This document shows, one piece after another, positions 1 through 8,765 of a stretch of DNA of 32,703 bases. This stretch comes from a virus. Numbering within the stretch: position 1 is the stretch's first letter; each line of letters opens with the position of its first letter. The notes under the pieces were generated by a model. It worked only from the letters and a program-made list of their open reading frames with translations, searched no databases and was not told the DNA's origin. A program made the position numbers and the translations under genes. The stretch lies in IMG/VR virus record IMGVR_UViG_3300022690_000789, positions 1 through 32,703 of that record. One strand, given 5' to 3'.

Positions 1-1359
1 ACGGCTGATGAAGTTTTTTATGGTGGAGCCGCTGGAGGGGGAAAAACAGAATCTCTCCTTGTTGACGCAATTCGTCAGATCGGCAAAGGGGGCTATCATG
101 GACTTCTTCTTCGCAGGACTTATCCCGAGCTCGAAAAATCCCTTATTCTGCGATCACATGAGATCTTCCCTAAAATCACTAGAGGAAAATGTAGGTATGA
201 CTCGATCAACCATAGATGGCTATTTCCTAACCATGATATCATCGAATTCGGACACTGTAAAACTAGGCAAGATGTCAATAAATACCAGAGTGCTGAATAC
301 CATTACATTGGATTTGATGAACTCACCCACTTTCCACATGAAGTATACCTATTTTTATTCTCAAGGCTCAGATCAAGAAGAAAAGAAATTAAATGTTACA
401 TGCGATCAGCCTCAAACCCAGGAGGAGAAGGACACAACTGGGTTAAAAAACGGTTCATTGACAGACTCAAACCCTGTAGAATCGGGTATTTCAAAAGAGT
501 CAAAGATCAAGACATAGAAACAGACGGTACTGATACCAATTCAATATCGCGGTGTTGGATTCCAGCTGGTGTCAAAGATAACCCAAAAATAGATAAGTCT
601 TATGAAACCTGGTTGAATCAACTTCCAGAGATTCTAAGAAAGGCTTTTCTTCTTGGGGATTGGAATATCTTTGTAGGACAGTATTTTAAAGAGTTTGATT
701 TTAATCTACATGTCATACAGCCATTTGAGATTCCAGGCTATTGGCCGCGGTATCGAGCAATTGACTGGGGTTATAGTGATCCTACTTGTTGTCTATGGTT
801 TGCAGTTGCGCCAGATGGGCAACACTTTTGTTATAGAGAATATTATAAAAATAATACAGCACCCAAAGATGTAGCTATAACAATTAGACGAATGACAGGA
901 TCACGGCAGGTAGAAGCAACCTTTGGGGATCCTAGCATGTGGAATCGCCAAGCTAATGGGAGATCTGTCTTTCAAGATTTTGTAGATGAAGGCTTGATCA
1001 TGACCAAAGCAAATAATGATCGAGTTCAAGGTTGGATTAAAGTTCATGATATGCTTGCTCTAAGATCCAATGGGAAACCCAAACTAAGAATTTTTATCAC
1101 TTGTGAAAATTTAATTAGAACATTACCAGCATTACAGTTTTCGGATAAATTAGGAAAGAAAGAAGACGCATCACAGACACAAGAAGATCATGCTCCTGAT
1201 GCTTTGAGATATCATGCAATTAGCACTTTAGTTGAAGATGGATATCCAACAATTACACCAAAACAAGCAGAGGAGAATGTCCATAAATTAACTCCTCCAG
1301 GAACAGAGGATATGGAAATGGTCTGGGATAACGAAACGGGGTATATCGCTAATGGCTAG
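1..1359 (+). CDS. terL: Large terminase subunit (5' partial)
   Basis: ATP-driven DNA packaging motor and headful or cos nuclease that docks on the portal. The frame is open from base 1, so the start lies outside the window; 452 residues are present. Walker A is GGAAGGGKT at residues 8-16 of the visible part, Walker B ends in D106-E107 (IGFDE), and a coupling motif SASNPGG lies at 136-142. The RNase H-fold nuclease has D255 (AIDWGYSD), D310 (FGDP) and D396/D400 (DHAPDAL). The ATPase and nuclease signatures lie in one uninterrupted frame, so there is no frameshift. The stop overlaps the start of the next small gene (ATGGCTAG). Very little is missing at the N-terminus because Walker A sits at the edge. 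Identification is firm. Confidence 0.95.
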   Translation, partial: TADEVFYGGAAGGGKTESLLVDAIRQIGKGGYHGLLLRRTYPELEKSLILRSHEIFPKITRGKCRYDSINHRWLFPNHDIIEFGHCKTRQDVNKYQSAEYHYIGFDELTHFPHEVYLFLFSRLRSRRKEIKCYMRSASNPGGEGHNWVKKRFIDRLKPCRIGYFKRVKDQDIETDGTDTNSISRCWIPAGVKDNPKIDKSYETWLNQLPEILRKAFLLGDWNIFVGQYFKEFDFNLHVIQPFEIPGYWPRYRAIDWGYSDPTCCLWFAVAPDGQHFCYREYYKNNTAPKDVAITIRRMTGSRQVEATFGDPSMWNRQANGRSVFQDFVDEGLIMTKANNDRVQGWIKVHDMLALRSNGKPKLRIFITCENLIRTLPALQFSDKLGKKEDASQTQEDHAPDALRYHAISTLVEDGYPTITPKQAEENVHKLTPPGTEDMEMVWDNETGYIANG

Positions 1360-1516
1360 TCATTTATCTAATAAATTAAGAAGTTCACATATGCCCAAAA
1401 CAAAAAGATCTAGGGCTAGAGTTTCACGGAAGATTCGTTTTTTAAAGAAAGAAGGTAAATCTCAAAAAGAAGCCGTAGCCCAAGCTTTAAATCGGTTTCG
1501 ACGTAAGGATTTATAA
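1352..1516 (+). CDS. Small basic phage protein (54 aa)
   Basis: The start overlaps the terminase stop by 8 bases, which suggests translational coupling. The product is strongly basic, with a C-terminal half of the form FLKKEGKSQKEAVAQALN. That pattern recalls small Lys/Arg-rich phage proteins carrying a 'GKS.KQAVAIAL' helix often found near packaging and head genes; this is recognition of a pattern, not of a function. An internal ATG at codon 14 (MPKTKRSRA) is an alternative start. The gene fills the space between terminase and the next gene exactly. Function unknown. Confidence 0.7.
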   Translation: MASHLSNKLRSSHMPKTKRSRARVSRKIRFLKKEGKSQKEAVAQALNRFRRKDL

Positions 1517-1518
1517 TT

Positions 1519-1767
1519 ATGCGGCGTCATAAACATATGATAATTTCATTACGTACAATAGCTATGTTGTTCACTAAAGGTGAACATAGGTATTCAATGG
1601 ACAATGATGGATTACCGAAAGGTTCTAAAATTATTTCAGCAGCTTATCAACGTGGAAGAAGTGATATAACTTTCCTTATTGAATGTGGAGAATTTCCACT
1701 CAGCGGGGATACAGATAATCTTCCCATACTTATTCCATTGGTGAGGAAACTAACTAATGCCAGATAA
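1519..1767 (+). CDS. Hypothetical protein (82 aa) upstream of portal
   Basis: Not recognised. It starts two bases after the previous stop and overlaps the portal start by 11 bases, so it lies in the packaging operon and is probably coupled to portal translation. The N-terminus is basic (MRRHKHM); the rest mixes beta-type segments (DITFLIECGEF) with a proline-containing C-terminus (LPILIPLVRK). No signal peptide or clear metal site is seen. A small head-assembly factor is possible from position alone. Confidence 0.6.
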   Translation: MRRHKHMIISLRTIAMLFTKGEHRYSMDNDGLPKGSKIISAAYQRGRSDITFLIECGEFPLSGDTDNLPILIPLVRKLTNAR

Positions 1768-3478
1768 AAACAAAGCTATGGCCCAAGTTTTAGGCGATGT
1801 TCAACGTTGGGAAAATGAATCATCTTTATTTTTTCGGGATTTTAATAGGCATGCAGATGCATATAGGATGCTTTCGCCAAATAGACGGGTAGGGACACAA
1901 CATCTTTCTAATACTCGAACTGCTGAAACTGCTAGAGCTACAGAAACATTAGCAACTTTGATCTTTCGAATGATGACCTCTTCAAATCCTAATTTTCAAT
2001 TAGTATCAAGACACCCTAATTTTGGAGATAGAGATTTAGTAGGGCCCGAAGCTGTATTAAAATTTAATCAACATGCCTCTCAATATCGCAGACGGTTAAT
2101 GAAAGCACTTAGAAGTGGGGTTCTTTTTGGTAGTGTTCCAGTTGAATTGGGATGGGATAATAATTTCATGTTGGGAGTAGAAGGCCCAACTATGATTCCG
2201 AAAAGTTTACTACAATTTGCTTTTGATCCTTTTGTTTCAGAAATTGATCAATCTGATTGGTTTGCAACAATTGATTATATTACTGAACAAAGATTAAAGG
2301 ATATGGTTACGGCTGATCAAGCTGCTAAAGATAAAGATGAAGATGCTGTAAATGTTTGGGATGAAGCTGAAATTCGTCGTGGCTTAGGGCAAAGAAATAG
2401 CAGAGGTTTTAGTGTTTGGATCCAGGAAAGATTGACAAATGCAGGTTATACTCAAATTCAAAAAGGATTAAATGAAGTTATTACTTGGTATGGTAAACTT
2501 CCAGATCAATCTGATAAAATGTGGGTAGTGACTATTTTAAATAGAAATTCTGTGATACGATTTCATGAGAGTCCGTATAATGATATTGATGGGCTTGCAC
2601 CATTTGAAATAGCTAATTTTACGGAATTTGAATTAGAAGCATTTGGTTATGGTGTAGGTAAATTTGGTCATAGACTTCAACGAGAGTTAGATGCTAATAG
2701 AAATCGTTATCAGGATCTTATTACTTTTAGTCTCTTTAATATGTGGGAGATTCCTAAATCAGCTGGGATTACTAGAGTTTTAATTAAACCTTTAATGGTT
2801 TTACGTCCAACTGAAGCAGGCCAAATAAATCCCTTACGCCCAGATTTAGCAGCTCTTGGCCCGGGAATTAAACTTGAAGATGTTTTTAAAGATGATTTTA
2901 GGGCATTAACTGGTGCCACTTCAAATTTACAAGCTGTAGTTACAAAAGCAACCGCCACTGAAAGTAGTATTGCGCAAACTGAATCAATTAGAAAAGTTTC
3001 TGTTATTGCGGAATTAATGGCAGAGCCTTTAATTAGGCGAACGCTTTTACGTTGGCATGGTCGTAATATGAAATGGATGGATTCCCCTCTATGGTTAGGA
3101 ATTGCTGGTAGTCCTAAACCTGTAATGGTTTCCAAATCTGATTTGCGAATTCCATTAGATGTAGATCCCAGAATTGTAACTGATAAAGATTTTCGTCCGC
3201 AAAGATTAGAAGCAATTAATTTTGGATTACAAACTTTAGTAACACTTGCAAGAGAAGATTCTACTGTAGATGTTAAACCCCAAGTGAAAGCTCTTGCCAA
3301 TGAATTACTTAGAACTTTAGGTGTTAATATCGATCCTATTAAGCCATTAGCTAAAATGGCTGATAGAGCTGAGGGTGTATTGAGTGGGAAAAATGAATTA
3401 CTTAGAGAAGTTGCAGAAACTCCAGATATTGTTGATCAAGCTGGTTTAGCAACCCCAGTTCCACGGGAAACTCGGTAA
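1757..3478 (+). CDS. Portal protein (head-tail connector)
   Basis: Forms the dodecameric ring at one capsid vertex through which DNA is packaged and ejected. The 573-residue length, the position directly after terminase and the composition fit podovirus-type portals: an N-terminal helical region with Arg-rich segments (PNRRVGTQHL, TRTAETARATETLATLIFRM), a long alpha/beta middle and a helical C-terminal stem region containing repeated QTESIRK-type helices. No single catalytic motif exists for portals, so the call rests on order, size and overall look. The reading frame is intact and a ribosome site (AAGGAGG) for the next gene lies at its stop. Confidence 0.8.
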   Translation: MPDKNKAMAQVLGDVQRWENESSLFFRDFNRHADAYRMLSPNRRVGTQHLSNTRTAETARATETLATLIFRMMTSSNPNFQLVSRHPNFGDRDLVGPEAVLKFNQHASQYRRRLMKALRSGVLFGSVPVELGWDNNFMLGVEGPTMIPKSLLQFAFDPFVSEIDQSDWFATIDYITEQRLKDMVTADQAAKDKDEDAVNVWDEAEIRRGLGQRNSRGFSVWIQERLTNAGYTQIQKGLNEVITWYGKLPDQSDKMWVVTILNRNSVIRFHESPYNDIDGLAPFEIANFTEFELEAFGYGVGKFGHRLQRELDANRNRYQDLITFSLFNMWEIPKSAGITRVLIKPLMVLRPTEAGQINPLRPDLAALGPGIKLEDVFKDDFRALTGATSNLQAVVTKATATESSIAQTESIRKVSVIAELMAEPLIRRTLLRWHGRNMKWMDSPLWLGIAGSPKPVMVSKSDLRIPLDVDPRIVTDKDFRPQRLEAINFGLQTLVTLAREDSTVDVKPQVKALANELLRTLGVNIDPIKPLAKMADRAEGVLSGKNELLREVAETPDIVDQAGLATPVPRETR

Positions 3479-3489
3479 GGAGGTTTCTA

Positions 3490-3798
3490 ATGAAAGCATC
3501 TGATGTTTATCTCCCAGAAACAGACCAAGGTAAAAAAGAATTTTTACGACAAGCATATGAGGTAGAAAAAATTATACATTCTCCAGGATGGAAAATTCTA
3601 AGAAATTATTGGCACCATTTAAGAGAAAATATATTATCCGAAATAGAATCAGCAAAGTCAGATAGGAAATTTCAATATTATCAAGGGCAATTAAAAGCTT
3701 TGAGACAAACTATTGAAACTGTAGATCAAATTTTAGCCGATGCTGAAACGATGAAAGCAGATTTAGAAAACCAGGAGGATGTCAATGGCCCAACATAG
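3490..3798 (+). CDS. Small helical head-region protein (102 aa)
   Basis: Not recognised by family. It is preceded by a near-perfect AAGGAGG seven bases before the ATG, so it should be well translated. The sequence is almost wholly helical and charged, with a region (about residues 55-95) of the pattern KFQYYQGQLKALRQTIETVD likely to form a coiled coil. It sits between portal and the acidic protein below, where small assembly chaperones are commonly encoded; that role is inferred from position only. It overlaps the next gene by 14 bases. Confidence 0.7.
   Translation: MKASDVYLPETDQGKKEFLRQAYEVEKIIHSPGWKILRNYWHHLRENILSEIESAKSDRKFQYYQGQLKALRQTIETVDQILADAETMKADLENQEDVNGPT
3773..3778 (+). promoter_or_regulatory. 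Shine-Dalgarno AGGAGG that decides the start at 3785
   Basis: AGGAGG ends directly against an in-frame ATG at 3779, leaving no spacer, but lies six bases before a second ATG at 3785. Normal ribosome spacing therefore favours 3785. Confidence 0.7.
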
Positions 3799-4252
3799 AG
3801 CAATAAAAGTTTTAATGGAAGATCTAGGTGTCACAATGGACGAGGCTGTACAAATGGTAAATCAAGCTAGAAAGAATAAGCTTCGTACTGAGAATGATGC
3901 AGATAATGAAATGGAAGGCCAAATTGCCCGAGCTAATCAGGAAGAAGCTTTGGATACTGGAACAGAGGAAGAACTTTTACCCCCTGAACAGGAAGTTGAA
4001 AAAGAAATTCCTCAATCAGAATTAGATCAGGCTAAACAGGTTTTTGGAAATGTTGCAACGGAAGATTTTATGTCCGTTGATCGTCCAGCTGGACAAACTC
4101 TTAATCTGAAGGCCTCTGATTTTCCTCAATTAGCGCAGGAAAATATTGGTTACGATACTTTTTTTGTTGTTCGGGGCCCATTAGTGGCAAAACAAGAAGA
4201 TACTTTATCAGTTGGAATTGGTAAAGCTGTCATGATTAAGAAAACTGGATAA
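3785..4252 (+). CDS. Acidic head-region protein (155 aa)
   Basis: Function not recognised. The start MAQHRAIK is chosen because the AGGAGG is correctly spaced to it rather than to the ATG two codons upstream. The first 30 residues (IKVLMEDLGVTMDEAVQMV) look like a small helical UBA-like segment; residues about 45-80 are very acidic and disordered-looking (GTEEELLPPEQEVEKE). The C-terminal half ends in a compact beta-type segment (TLSVGIGKAVMIKKTG). Placement between portal and capsid genes suggests a head-assembly or accessory head protein. Confidence 0.7.
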   Translation: MAQHRAIKVLMEDLGVTMDEAVQMVNQARKNKLRTENDADNEMEGQIARANQEEALDTGTEEELLPPEQEVEKEIPQSELDQAKQVFGNVATEDFMSVDRPAGQTLNLKASDFPQLAQENIGYDTFFVVRGPLVAKQEDTLSVGIGKAVMIKKTG

Positions 4253-4261
4253 GGAGAATAT

Positions 4262-4561
4262 ATGAAAAAAATATTAATCAGTTGTTTAATTTTATTTTTA
4301 AGCATCGGTTCTAGTTCAGCATTAACAATTGATCACTTAAATGTTCTAAAAACTTTTGTTGGTAAAGATAAACCTACAGAACCGCAGAAATATTACATTA
4401 TTGAATTGATGAAAAGAGAAACTAATCCATTACATTTTAAATATTTAATAATTCTTTCAGTAGCAGTTGATGAACCATTTGCTACTTATTTGCCACTACA
4501 AACCATTGAATGGGTTAAATATGAATTAAAAAAAGAACAAAGTCAAAAGGAGGTCAAGTAA
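4262..4561 (+). CDS. Exported small protein with Sec signal peptide (99 aa)
   Basis: The N-terminus has the form of a cleavable signal peptide: MKK, a hydrophobic core (ILISCLILFLSIG) and small residues SSSA before a likely cut near residue 20. The mature part is helical, with no recognised domain. It has a good ribosome site (AAGGAG before the ATG). It is the first of three consecutive genes with signal peptides in the virion operon, which is unusual for phage particle proteins. It could be a periplasmic or envelope-acting factor rather than a structural one. Confidence 0.7.
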   Translation: MKKILISCLILFLSIGSSSALTIDHLNVLKTFVGKDKPTEPQKYYIIELMKRETNPLHFKYLIILSVAVDEPFATYLPLQTIEWVKYELKKEQSQKEVK

Positions 4562-4975
4562 GTGCAAAAAATTATAGTCGCATGTTTATTGGTTCTTGGC
4601 TTAGCAGTTTTTGGTCATGCATATACACGAACTGTCGAGGAACCTATTAGAAAAGTTACAGATCCAGAAAGTTCTGATATTTCTGTAAGTGTTTCTAATT
4701 CAACTTGGACACTTGTAGTTCCATTAGCTGCTGATGAGTTAAAAGGTCGTGATGGAGTGATTATTAATAATCCTTCTGTAAACAATGCAAATGTTATTGG
4801 GATTATTACACCACATGATCAAGCACCAACTGTTTCAACTAATACAGCAATAATTGAGATAGCTCCTGGTGATCCTGATAGAGAGATTAAATTATCGGAT
4901 GAACAAAATCTCTTTATGAATTCTAGGCATTCAGCAGCAGAGACTATTTACATCCAAGAATTTAAACAAAGATAA
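4562..4975 (+). CDS. Exported small beta-rich virion-region protein (137 aa, GTG start)
   Basis: Starts with GTG directly after the previous stop; AAGGAGG lies eight bases upstream, which supports the GTG. A signal peptide (MQKIIVACLLVLGLAVFGHA) is followed by YTRTVEEPI. The mature part is beta-rich with IINNPSVNNANVIGI and IEIAPGD segments, reminiscent of the small beta-sandwich phage proteins that carry an 'iqNpS..n.yig.....l.pG' pattern. The post-signal TRTV motif recurs in the next gene, suggesting the two proteins work together or share processing. Function unknown. Confidence 0.7.
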   Translation: MQKIIVACLLVLGLAVFGHAYTRTVEEPIRKVTDPESSDISVSVSNSTWTLVVPLAADELKGRDGVIINNPSVNNANVIGIITPHDQAPTVSTNTAIIEIAPGDPDREIKLSDEQNLFMNSRHSAAETIYIQEFKQR

Positions 4976-4989
4976 ATAGTTGATCGATT

Positions 4990-7074
4990 ATGAGTCGCCG
5001 ATTTATCTTATTACTTATAAGTAGTTTTGTAAGTATTGGTTTTCTATATGCTTTTACTCGAACTGTAGCTACAAGTATCAATCTAGTACAATGGCAGACC
5101 GATACAGATTTTAATAAGGGTTCTTTGACATTAATAGAGGTTATTGGAACTAATGACGTCGCATTTATTCAGTTAGAGGAGTTTGATGATCAAACATTTA
5201 ATATTGATTATGAAACAGCCAGTGAATATACCGTATCAAGTGATAGTATAACAGTTGCTGATGGAGTTTTAAAATTAGCTACTCTAACTGGTAATACAAC
5301 AACTTATCCATTTACTGATTCTGGAAATTACACATTTAATTCTTCATCAGTAATCGTTACTGGTGGGGTTGGTAGATTACGATCTGCACCCTTTGTAGTT
5401 GCTCAGTGGCACTTAAATGAATCTTCTGGTGATAATGTTGATGATGCTTCTGATAATAACAATGATGGAACAAGATTTAATATGGAAAATGCAGATTGGG
5501 TTAGTGGAAAGTTAAATAATGCTCTGAGATTAGACGGAGTCGATGAATATGTAGATATGGGTGACATTGCCTCTTTTGAAAGAACTGATCCTTTCAGTAT
5601 TGAGTGTTGGTTTAATGCTCCATCAGATGCAGACGATGAATTTTTAGTTGCTAGAGAAGCAGATACGGGAGGGGGATCTCGAGGTTGGGTTATGATGTTA
5701 CAAGGCTCAGTAGGAAAAGCACAATTCACATTAACTAGTGATCCTTCAAATCGGATAAGAGCACGCTCAACTACAACAGGATTAGACGATGGGACATATC
5801 ATCATTTTATTGTGACATATGACGGATCAAGCGATATTAGCGGATTAAATATTTATGTTGATGGATCTTCTGAGACTCTTACTGATACAGTTAACACTTT
5901 AAGTGCTACTACAATCCAATCAACGAATACAATTATAGGTGCTAGAAGTGGAGGAACACAAATTTTATATTCCGGTGATATAGATGAAGTTGTGATTTAT
6001 TCTAGGGAGTTAACTCTTATTGAAGCGATAGCACGATTTAATGCAGGAAACGGAAGTGAAACGACGTTTTTTAATACAGAAAATCCAACTCTAGAGCCGA
6101 CAGGTGCATTTACTTATTTAACTTTGCTTAATGAATTTGATGTAACTGAAACTTTAACTTTGGGAACTTCTATTTCTTATATAATTAGTGATGATACTGG
6201 CACAACTTTCTCTTTCTTTAATGGTTCAGATTGGGTAACTTCAGACGAAACATTTGCACAATCTAATTCTTCAACGACGGTAGATGAGAATATATCAACT
6301 TTTTCTTCGAGTGGTACATTTAAATTTAGGGCCTTTCTTCATGCTGATGTTTCAACAGGAACACCACAAATAGATTTAATTTCAGTGCAAACTGATGTAA
6401 GTTTTCCTACAGATGATAACTTTTTTGCGGATACAAAAGATTCTTCACAAGTAGTTCCATCAACTCAAGCAGTTTGGTTGACATTAACAATTACTGAATC
6501 TTTACCGGCATTGACAACAGGAACAATTTTATTATCAAATGATGGTCGTTCTACTTGGCAAACATTTGATGGATCAAATTGGGTTGTTGTTATTGATTCA
6601 GTAACACGAACCGTTGGGACTGGATTTACAGTTGCTGAAACTAATTTTTCCACATTTCCCAATGGTGATGATACATTAGATGTACGAGTTTTTCTTAAGA
6701 CGGATGGAAATTCTAGTAATCCAAATGTTAGTAATATTCAAATAACTAATGATTCTGGATTTGCTTTAAGTGGGAATTTTGAAACTAATGAATTTAGTTC
6801 TGGAGAAATAGATATTCTTTGGCAAAATTTACTTGTTTCATCTACAACCCCCCCAGGAACTAGCATTATTTATAAAGGCAAAGCGGCAAATACATCTACT
6901 GAAATAGTTTTAACAACTTTTACAGTTATATCACCTAGCAGATTTACAAATTTAGAGGGACAAATTCTTCAGTTAAGAATTGAAATGATTGGAGTAAGTA
7001 CAGCTCCTCCAACCTTAGATAAGATTGGAGTTAGATATCAGACACCAAGAGTTCCATCAATACAAGCCCCATAA
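4990..7074 (+). CDS. LamG/concanavalin-like lectin domain protein with signal peptide (694 aa)
   Basis: Probable adhesin or fibre-like protein. A hydrophobic N-terminus (residues 1-21, ending FLYA) looks like a signal peptide and is followed by FTRTV. Residues about 136-355 form a LamG/concanavalin A-like domain: AQWHLNESSGD, LNNALRLDGVDEYVDMGD, FSIECWFNA, YHHFIVTYDGS, GLNIYVDGS, IDEVVIYSRELT are the usual strands. After it come beta modules with repeated FFNGSDWV / TFDGSNWV and FRAFLHAD / VRVFLKTDG signatures (about 400-580) and a third, more divergent one to the C-terminus. Such domains typically bind glycans. The ribosome site is weak. Its place before scaffold and capsid is odd for a receptor-binding protein. 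Confidence 0.8.
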   Translation: MSRRFILLLISSFVSIGFLYAFTRTVATSINLVQWQTDTDFNKGSLTLIEVIGTNDVAFIQLEEFDDQTFNIDYETASEYTVSSDSITVADGVLKLATLTGNTTTYPFTDSGNYTFNSSSVIVTGGVGRLRSAPFVVAQWHLNESSGDNVDDASDNNNDGTRFNMENADWVSGKLNNALRLDGVDEYVDMGDIASFERTDPFSIECWFNAPSDADDEFLVAREADTGGGSRGWVMMLQGSVGKAQFTLTSDPSNRIRARSTTTGLDDGTYHHFIVTYDGSSDISGLNIYVDGSSETLTDTVNTLSATTIQSTNTIIGARSGGTQILYSGDIDEVVIYSRELTLIEAIARFNAGNGSETTFFNTENPTLEPTGAFTYLTLLNEFDVTETLTLGTSISYIISDDTGTTFSFFNGSDWVTSDETFAQSNSSTTVDENISTFSSSGTFKFRAFLHADVSTGTPQIDLISVQTDVSFPTDDNFFADTKDSSQVVPSTQAVWLTLTITESLPALTTGTILLSNDGRSTWQTFDGSNWVVVIDSVTRTVGTGFTVAETNFSTFPNGDDTLDVRVFLKTDGNSSNPNVSNIQITNDSGFALSGNFETNEFSSGEIDILWQNLLVSSTTPPGTSIIYKGKAANTSTEIVLTTFTVISPSRFTNLEGQILQLRIEMIGVSTAPPTLDKIGVRYQTPRVPSIQAP

Positions 7075-7088
7075 GATTTGAAAAGTCG

Positions 7089-7106
7089 AGGCCCTAATGT
7101 GGGCCT
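7089..7106 (+). terminator. Hairpin before the scaffold/capsid cassette
   Basis: Perfect 6-bp stem AGGCCC/GGGCCT with loop TAATGT, in the 59-base gap after the LamG gene. It is followed by AATAAATAAAA and not by a T run, so it is either a weak terminator or, more likely, an RNA stability or processing hairpin upstream of the highly expressed scaffold and capsid genes. Confidence 0.5.
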
Positions 7107-7133
7107 AATAAATAAAAACATAAAGGAGGAATC

Positions 7134-7901
7134 ATGTCTGAAGATATGAATCCGTCCGCAGGTCAGGTAGATCCCGAGTTAGAAGGGACTAAGGTAGCGG
7201 AGCCAGAACCAAAACAAACTAATAACGAGGAAGGGAAGGTCGATCCCGTCCGCAGGCAAGAGCAGATCAATGATGAGACTGTTCCGCAATGGAAATACAA
7301 TCGTCTTTACCGAAGACAGAAGAAAACGGAAGAGACCTTGGAAGCTTCAATGAAGCAAATTGCTGAATATAAGACTACGTTGGAGGAGTTTAGAGCTCGC
7401 CCAGTTCAAACTTCTCAAGATCCTAATCAAGATTATTTTGCGAATCCCGCAGATGCAACTGCTCGTATTGTTGCAGCTGAGATGGATAAACGATTCCAAA
7501 AGTTCGAGAATAGGTTCGATGCAAAACAACGTAGTGATACTCATGAAAGATCGGTTAACGAGGCCCTGGATTATGTACGATCCCAAAAAGATGTCACTTC
7601 TCAAAAAGAACTAATGGAAATTGCCGATGTTATGGATGAGTATGGGTTAGATGGGCTAGCCCGTACAGATCCTATTGGTGCAGCAGAAAAAGCACTGAAG
7701 AATTGGAGGCAAGAGAAAGGGATAACGAACAACTCGCTGAAAAAGCGACAGGCTGTTTCTGTAAAAGGAACTCCTGCTATGCAGTCATCCGGTTGGACGT
7801 TAGAAAAAATTAACAAACTCGCTAAGGATAATCCTGACGAGTATGCTAAAAGAGAAGATGAGATCATGGCTGCTTTAAATTCGGGACGTGTAACACAATA
7901 A
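7134..7901 (+). CDS. Capsid scaffolding protein
   Basis: Internal scaffold for procapsid assembly. The 255-residue protein directly precedes the major capsid gene, is highly charged, starts with a disordered acidic region (to about residue 45), continues with long coiled-coil helices (YRRQKKTEETLEASMKQI, MDKRFQKFENRFDAKQR) and ends with a basic-acidic helical tail (LEKINKLAKDNPDEYAKR). That layout is typical of phage scaffolds. A strong AAGGAGG precedes the ATG. Codons such as CTC, GCC, CCC and CGT are commoner here than in flanking genes, consistent with selection for high expression. Confidence 0.8.
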   Translation: MSEDMNPSAGQVDPELEGTKVAEPEPKQTNNEEGKVDPVRRQEQINDETVPQWKYNRLYRRQKKTEETLEASMKQIAEYKTTLEEFRARPVQTSQDPNQDYFANPADATARIVAAEMDKRFQKFENRFDAKQRSDTHERSVNEALDYVRSQKDVTSQKELMEIADVMDEYGLDGLARTDPIGAAEKALKNWRQEKGITNNSLKKRQAVSVKGTPAMQSSGWTLEKINKLAKDNPDEYAKREDEIMAALNSGRVTQ

Positions 7902-7912
7902 GGTAAATCACA

Positions 7913-8752
7913 ATGGCTAACGAAATTACAACTACTGAAGCTGCTGCCGTAATTCCTGAGGTATGGAGACGAAATGTACTGAAGGCAAGATACGCTAGAC
8001 AGGTTGTTGTTCCCCGGGTGGGAAATGTGACGCAAGACATCCAGAAAATGGGTGATATTGTTCATATTCCTACCATGCCCCAGACTCTTTCAATCAATGA
8101 TGTGGGTTCTGGTGGTTCACTTACGAATCAAGCGATTACTATTACTGATACGACTCTGACCATCGACCGATGGAAAGAGACGACTGTGGATATCACAGAT
8201 CGATCAGTGGTACAAAGTATCGTTGATTTGTTTAGGGAATTTTCAATCTCGTTTGGTGATATTTTGGCAGAGCATCTTGATGAACAGTTGTTAGCTGAGC
8301 ATTCAAACATCACCACAAATGCTGTCGGAGGCGATCAAACGCTGGACGACGATTTGATGACTGATGCAATTAGACTTCTCGATGATATTCCTGTGCCTGA
8401 AGATGATAGGTCATGGGTTTTTGCTCCTATTGCAAAGCGTGATCTTATGCGACTCGATAAATTCGTTCTTGCGAATCAAACGGGTATGTCTAAGGGATTG
8501 CAGATCAATGGGAACTTCGGAGAGATTTATGGTGCTCCAGTTCTAACAAGTTCAAAAGTTGCGACATCTGGTGGTCAAAGAAAGAATCTTTATTTTCATC
8601 GGGAAGCTATTTTTATCGGCATCCAGAGAAATATCCGATTCCAGAAATTGGCTAAAACCCAGCTGTCCCAGAAACTCGTCGCTGATCTTCTATATGGAAT
8701 TAAGACGGTTAGAGAGAATCATGCTGTTGTCGTTTCAACCAGTTCTTCGTAA
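7913..8752 (+). CDS. Major capsid protein (HK97-fold)
   Basis: Shell protein of the head. The 279-residue product follows the scaffold with an 11-base gap and has typical coat-protein features: an N-terminal arm (EVWRRNVLKARYARQVV), a GDIVHIPTMP strand, an ITIDRWKETTVDITD type extended loop, a long central helix (DILAEHLDEQLLAEH) and a late segment (NGNFGEIYGAPVLTSSKV) that matches the usual 'G.i.G.pV..S..v' strand of HK97-fold coats, followed by LYGIKTVRENHAVVV at the C-terminus. Leucine codons are mostly CTT/CTG/CTC/TTG rather than TTA, unlike neighbours, fitting very high expression. The N-terminus has no sign of a protease domain. Confidence 0.92.
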   Translation: MANEITTTEAAAVIPEVWRRNVLKARYARQVVVPRVGNVTQDIQKMGDIVHIPTMPQTLSINDVGSGGSLTNQAITITDTTLTIDRWKETTVDITDRSVVQSIVDLFREFSISFGDILAEHLDEQLLAEHSNITTNAVGGDQTLDDDLMTDAIRLLDDIPVPEDDRSWVFAPIAKRDLMRLDKFVLANQTGMSKGLQINGNFGEIYGAPVLTSSKVATSGGQRKNLYFHREAIFIGIQRNIRFQKLAKTQLSQKLVADLLYGIKTVRENHAVVVSTSSS

Positions 8753-8765
8753 GGGGGATAATATT

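Noticed and set aside
8-517. Open frame of 169 codons at the left edge, suggesting a broken terminase
   Set aside because: It is in a different frame from terminase. Frame 1 is open from base 1 to 1359 and holds both ATPase and nuclease motifs, so there is no frameshift.
2710-3300. 196-codon minus-strand frame inside the portal gene
   Set aside because: Antisense to a confident gene, with no ribosome site or domain; a by-product of codon composition.
7601-8065. 154-codon minus-strand frame across the scaffold-capsid junction
   Set aside because: Antisense to two well supported genes, no start signal.
8559-8765. N-terminal extension of the exported protein into the capsid gene
   Set aside because: No ribosome site at 8559; the signal peptide and GGGGGATAAT support the start at 8766.
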